Source of the DNA: Nostoc sp. CHAB 5836
GTDB lineage: Bacteria > Cyanobacteriota > Cyanobacteriia > Cyanobacteriales > Nostocaceae
Length of the DNA stretch: 36,507 bases
Assembly: GCF_020829445.1 (NCBI RefSeq)
Contig: NZ_JAIVFV010000064.1
Coordinates: 1-36,507 of the forward strand
Direction: 5' to 3'
Part shown: positions 33,468 through 36,507 of the stretch, piece after piece
Layout: the number at the start of each line of letters is the position of its first letter
How positions within the stretch are numbered: position 1 is the first letter of the stretch
Notes under the pieces: generated by a model
Databases searched by the model: none
Seen by the model: only the letters and a program-made list of their open reading frames with translations
Told to the model about the DNA's origin: nothing
Made by a program: the position numbers and the translations under genes

Positions 33468-33987
33468 AGTAATTTACTGGGGTGAAAACGACGAACCCCT
33501 TAAAACCCTAACCGTTCGCCCTGCCCCATTTAAGAGCAAAAAGGGGGGACTTGCTGAAGTTATCCACTTCCAAGAAAAGCTGTTGCGGGATTTTGTAGAG
33601 CATGATGGGCGACTAGCTAGCCTGTTATGCAACAAAAATACTTATGAAACCATGACGAAACTCGCGGCTATTCTCCCAGTAGTCGGACAAGTTGAGCCAG
33701 GATTTGATGTTGAGGCTCTAGCTAACTCAAGCGATCTCGCTCAACTTGGCAGAATCTTTTTCTCTGAAAGTATCAAAAACAACTTAGAGCGAGAAAAAGA
33801 CGCTGATGGTAACGTTGTAAATTCCCCTTCCCTGATTGCCAAGATTCACGATATAAATTTTTCGGCAACCCTGTTCCGCTTCGTGCGGGAGAGGGAGGAC
33901 GGACAGCGCCAAGCCCAAATGACAAAACTCGAAGAAACTCTCGTTCAACTGAGCCAGGAGTCAGAAGTTCCGGTAATCTCGAAGTAG
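33439..33987 (+). CDS. Tail assembly chaperone-like protein (G)
   Basis: A 182-residue helical protein (MQKREYPTFEVIYWGENDEPLKTLTVRP...). It follows the tail tube gene and precedes a short frame in the -1 phase, the layout of the lambda G/GT chaperone pair in which ribosomes slip near the end of G to make a longer fusion. Coding character stays good to the stop at 33987. A canonical slippery heptamer A-AAT-TTT in the correct phase is at 33855-33861, about 125 bases before the stop, and the -1 frame is open from 33813. Confidence 0.55.
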   Translation: MQKREYPTFEVIYWGENDEPLKTLTVRPAPFKSKKGGLAEVIHFQEKLLRDFVEHDGRLASLLCNKNTYETMTKLAAILPVVGQVEPGFDVEALANSSDLAQLGRIFFSESIKNNLEREKDADGNVVNSPSLIAKIHDINFSATLFRFVREREDGQRQAQMTKLEETLVQLSQESEVPVISK

Positions 33988-34265
33988 ATTTATTTGCACT
34001 GCTAATTGAGGCTTATGGCAAAGGTGGTTTGGTTCCTTACCTAGTTGAATCATTTCCCGCCCAATTCTTAAACGACCTCTTAGAGCAAACCGTAGAACTA
34101 CGACGCGACCCCAAAGAACGCCAGGAGGAGTTTGAGAGGGAACAATCACAAAAATGGTTACAAGAACATAGTGAAGAAACGCTAATATTTAAGTCGGCAA
34201 ATGGTGAACAGCAATCAATAAATGTAAAAGATTTCATGTGGAGCGACGACGATGACGAAAACTGA
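33984..34265 (+). CDS. Tail assembly chaperone-like extension (T part), -1 frame
   Basis: From the codon GTA at 33984 the -1 frame reads VDLFALLIEAYGKGGLVPYL and on to EFEREQSQKWLQEHSEE...WSDDDDEN, clearly protein-like. No normal start codon lies at its beginning; a TTG at 34029 is preceded too closely by AAGGTGG. It is best explained as the T portion of a GT fusion made by -1 frameshifting. An alternative is a frameshift mutation that split one gene. The end overlaps the next gene by 14 bases. Confidence 0.45.
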   Translation, partial: VDLFALLIEAYGKGGLVPYLVESFPAQFLNDLLEQTVELRRDPKERQEEFEREQSQKWLQEHSEETLIFKSANGEQQSINVKDFMWSDDDDEN

Positions 34266-34614
34266 AACATTCAACCGATTGACAAATGCACCCAAGTCGG
34301 CAAAAAGTTTGCCGCTAACAGCCGCGATCGCTGATGGTGCAGATGATAGTTTTATTGTAGATATAACGGTGTCCGTCACCAAAGACGATGCTTCTACTGC
34401 CAATAAGACCTTGTTCCGTGTGGTTCTGCCCTACGCCATCCTAGAATCAGAAACAGAAGCCACTATCACACTCAATAGCTTAATTTACGCCAATGCTTGC
34501 AACGCCGTTAATTACGCATCTGGTGGAACTACGCCGCCCATTAGTGTAGCCAAAAAAGAAAATGTTGTTTATCTAGATGCCTTCTTGACGGCGGCTGGGG
34601 ACGCAAGAGAGTAG
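34252..34614 (+). CDS. Hypothetical virion-module protein
   Basis: A 120-residue protein. The sequence is beta-rich and alanine/threonine-rich (FIVDITVSVTKDDASTANKTLFRVVLPYAILESETEATITLNSLIYAN). It overlaps the end of the chaperone extension and precedes the small terminase. In long-tailed phages a tape measure gene would be expected here; this protein is far too short to be one. No family is recognised. Confidence 0.5.
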   Translation: MTKTETFNRLTNAPKSAKSLPLTAAIADGADDSFIVDITVSVTKDDASTANKTLFRVVLPYAILESETEATITLNSLIYANACNAVNYASGGTTPPISVAKKENVVYLDAFLTAAGDARE

Positions 34615-34623
34615 CAAACTATA

Positions 34624-35217
34624 ATGCCGGGTGACAGAAAAACAAACCCCCACGAACTGACAGATTTACAGCTTAGGTTTTGCCACGAATATGTGAAAGA
34701 CCTAAATAAAACCCGTGCATATATAAGAGCAGGTTATAAAGTAAAAAATGATAACTCTGCTGCGGCTAGCGCCTCCGTACTCCTAAGAAACCCAAATATA
34801 CAAGCATACCTTGGGGAAATTGCGGGACTATCAAATGTAGCAATTATTGCTGAGGTAGTGATGATCGCACTTTCAAGGATTACCGATATTTTAGAATACA
34901 CCGATGGCAACATAAAAATCAAGAATTCTGCTGAGTGGAACATTCGCGCCCAAGCTTCAGTAAAAAGTATTACCGTTAGTGAAACTTTATCACGAGATGG
35001 AGTAACTAGGACGACAACGGTAACAATGCACGATAAGCTAGCAGCACTGGAAAAACTGATGAGGAAACTTAGGCTTTATCCTAAAGACATTCCGGTGCTG
35101 GATGCGGTGCAATTGCTGTTAGCGGAGGGTGTAGCTACACCAGAGCAAGCGCGGGTGATTGGTGAGGGTGTTGGGAGGATAGAGGAAGAGTTGAGAGGGT
35201 TGGGTAAGTTAGACTAA
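34624..35217 (+). CDS. Terminase small subunit (Terminase_2 type)
   Basis: A 197-residue protein. The N-terminus LTDLQLRFCHEYVKDLNKTRAYIRAGYK, then ASVLLRNPNIQAYLGEI, is the DNA-binding pattern of Terminase_2 small subunits, which recognise phage DNA and hand it to the large subunit. The middle (DILEYTDGNIKIKNSAEW...MHDKLAALEKLMRKLRLYPK) also fits. It is followed after 54 bases by the large terminase. Confidence 0.8.
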   Translation: MPGDRKTNPHELTDLQLRFCHEYVKDLNKTRAYIRAGYKVKNDNSAAASASVLLRNPNIQAYLGEIAGLSNVAIIAEVVMIALSRITDILEYTDGNIKIKNSAEWNIRAQASVKSITVSETLSRDGVTRTTTVTMHDKLAALEKLMRKLRLYPKDIPVLDAVQLLLAEGVATPEQARVIGEGVGRIEEELRGLGKLD

Positions 35218-35271
35218 AATTATGCTTATTCATAACTTGATAATCCTGAAACAGGCAAAACCTACGGATAA

Positions 35272-36438
35272 TTGCCAGTGGGGTTAAAAACATTAAAAAA
35301 ATCATCATCTGCATACCAGATAACTTATGCCACTAATGCTTATGATTTTTCAGGTTATGGGGATGACCCCATTGGATTTATTGAGCAAGAATTGGGTGAA
35401 ATATTGACCAAAGAACAGAAGGCGATCGCTCTATGTGTGAGAGATAATAGAGAAACAAATGTGCAGGCTAGCCATTCTGTCGGTAAATCTTTCCTATCTT
35501 CCCGTTTAATTATTTGGTGGATTTGTTGTAAGCCTAAAGGTGCTTTTGCGATATCAACAGCACCAACTAAAAGGCAAGTTGAACAAATATTATGGGGCGA
35601 ATTGCGTAAAACTTATGACCGCCACAAAAACAAAATTGGTGGTGAAAGAGGCGAGACTTTTGTTAGATTACCTAGCGGTTCTAAAGCAATAGGATTTACT
35701 TCAAGACATACCTCCTCAGATGGCTTCCAAGGGTTACATGAAGCCTATTTATTAATTTGTATTGATGAAAGTTCAGGCGTATCAGAAGAAATTGACGGTG
35801 GCGCTCAAGCTTGCGTAACTAGTGCAAATAATCGCCTATTGCGAATAGGAAATCCGATTAGAACAAATAACCCTTTTCATAAAGCTTGCAAGCGATCGCA
35901 CATCCGTATTCCTTCATGGTCACATCCTAATGTTTCCTGGGCATACAATTTAACTGCTGACGGTATCCACAGGCTAAAGCCGGAAGTTGCTGCATGGATG
36001 TTGGACAGCAACCGAGAGGTAAAACCAGAACAAGAGTGGCCTGTTGAATACCGCTCAAAGGTTCCCGGTGCAATAAGCGTTCGCTGGATTGAAGAAGTAA
36101 GAACAAATCACGGCGAATCCTCAGCTTACTGGAAGTCACGTGTAGAAGCCGAATTTCCGACCAATGACAGCGACGGTATTATCCTGCTCACCCTGCTAAA
36201 ACAAGCACGCGCGAGCTACGACGCAAACCCGCAATACTGGGATACCCTAGCCAAACGTTACCCTTGGCGATTGGGTTTAGACGTTGGCGACGGCGGCGAT
36301 CCTCACGCTTTAGCACTGCTCCGCGGCCCTGTACTTTACGAAGTGCAAATCCACCCTACCAAAGGTGATTTACTTGATACATTGGACTTTGGACAAAAAA
36401 GAAGTGTTCGCGTATGTATTACGCGAATAAATGATTAA
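35272..36438 (+). pseudogene. Terminase large subunit, truncated in the nuclease domain
   Basis: The 388-residue frame has a Walker A-like ASHSVGKS (66-73), Walker B LLICIDES (160-167) and the first nuclease strand GLDVGDGGDPHALALLRG with Asp337. TerL proteins use this ATPase to drive DNA into the head and the RNase H-like nuclease to cut it. After HPTKGDLLDTLDFG the sequence becomes unrelated (QKRSVRVCITRIND) and stops; the later nuclease acidic residues, normally about 100 residues further, are absent. The break lies next to a palindrome at 36407-36427. The start is TTG 35272 or GTG 35278. The rest may lie beyond the window if an insertion is present. Confidence 0.75.
36407..36427. other. 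TTCGCGTA-TGTAT-TACGCGAA palindrome
   Basis: Perfect 8-base arms around a 5-base centre. The layout, two arms around a short TGTAT spacer, recalls tyrosine-recombinase core sites of the Xer type, though the arms are not a clear dif match. It marks where the terminase frame loses its family sequence. It could be the end of an inserted element or a chance dyad. The remaining bases to 36507 show no gene. Confidence 0.35.
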
Positions 36439-36507
36439 TCTTGTTTATAGTTACCAGCAAAAAAAAAGCATAGCCACCAGAACCCCAAGGTATAGTAATA
36501 TAAACTA

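Noticed and set aside
36407..36427. Group II intron 5' end in the terminase
   Set aside because: The junction does not show GTGYG at the expected place, and no domain V-like sequence is in the window.
1..36507. CRISPR arrays, tRNA or rRNA genes
   Set aside because: No spaced direct repeats, no cloverleaf with conserved T-loop and no rRNA-like sequence were seen. The repeat tracts are heptamers or palindromes, not CRISPR.

Overview
The window reads as chromosomal or plasmid DNA of a filamentous cyanobacterium (Nostocales-like). The HIP1 octamer GCGATCGC occurs throughout, tandem heptamers of the TAATGAG and GTCATTG type sit between genes, and several cyanobacterial palindromic elements and MITE-like insertions are present. 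This assignment rests on sequence style only; no database was searched.

Left part (1-6445). A truncated TniB/TnsC-type transposition ATPase enters from the left edge. It faces a leftward group: a PurB-type lyase and a SerC-type aminotransferase (3 bases apart), a D-2-hydroxyacid dehydrogenase and a 14-helix MFS exporter. These look like a small-molecule pathway with export. A decayed amidohydrolase fragment and a 270-bp MITE lie in the gap between serC and the dehydrogenase.

Middle part (6446-16600). This is a mosaic accessory region. It holds an IS1380-type transposase stub, several small genes of unknown function, two ORFs with an in-frame TAA followed by more open frame, a hairpin element that puts a stop codon into a gene, an FtsK/HerA-type membrane ATPase followed directly by a membrane-anchored PD-(D/E)XK nuclease, and a 215-bp MITE with target-site duplication.

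Right part (16686-36507). This is a tailed-phage virion module. The portal gene points left; everything else except one small regulator points right: a very long MuF-domain head protein with two helix-hairpin-helix (HhH) units and a coiled-coil extension, an HTH regulator (leftward), a probable head protease, a basic membrane protein, an acidic protein, a decoration-like protein, the major capsid protein, an HhH protein, a basic repeat protein, a Gp36-like connector, a ParB-domain protein, a tail completion protein, a tail terminator-like protein, a tail tube-like protein, an overlapping pair resembling G/GT tail assembly chaperones, the small terminase and a large terminase broken after its first nuclease aspartate. 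No integrase, tape measure, lysis or replication gene is visible, so this is a remnant or only part of a larger element.

The most interesting signals are a short basic motif (TYTRRTKTGK...IVRKGKR) repeated within and between two virion proteins; a recurrent (A/T/P)xFS sequence in five virion proteins that could mark processing or targeting; in-frame palindromic elements that add the same peptide to two head genes; the inverted portal gene; and the broken terminase next to a recombination-site-like palindrome.
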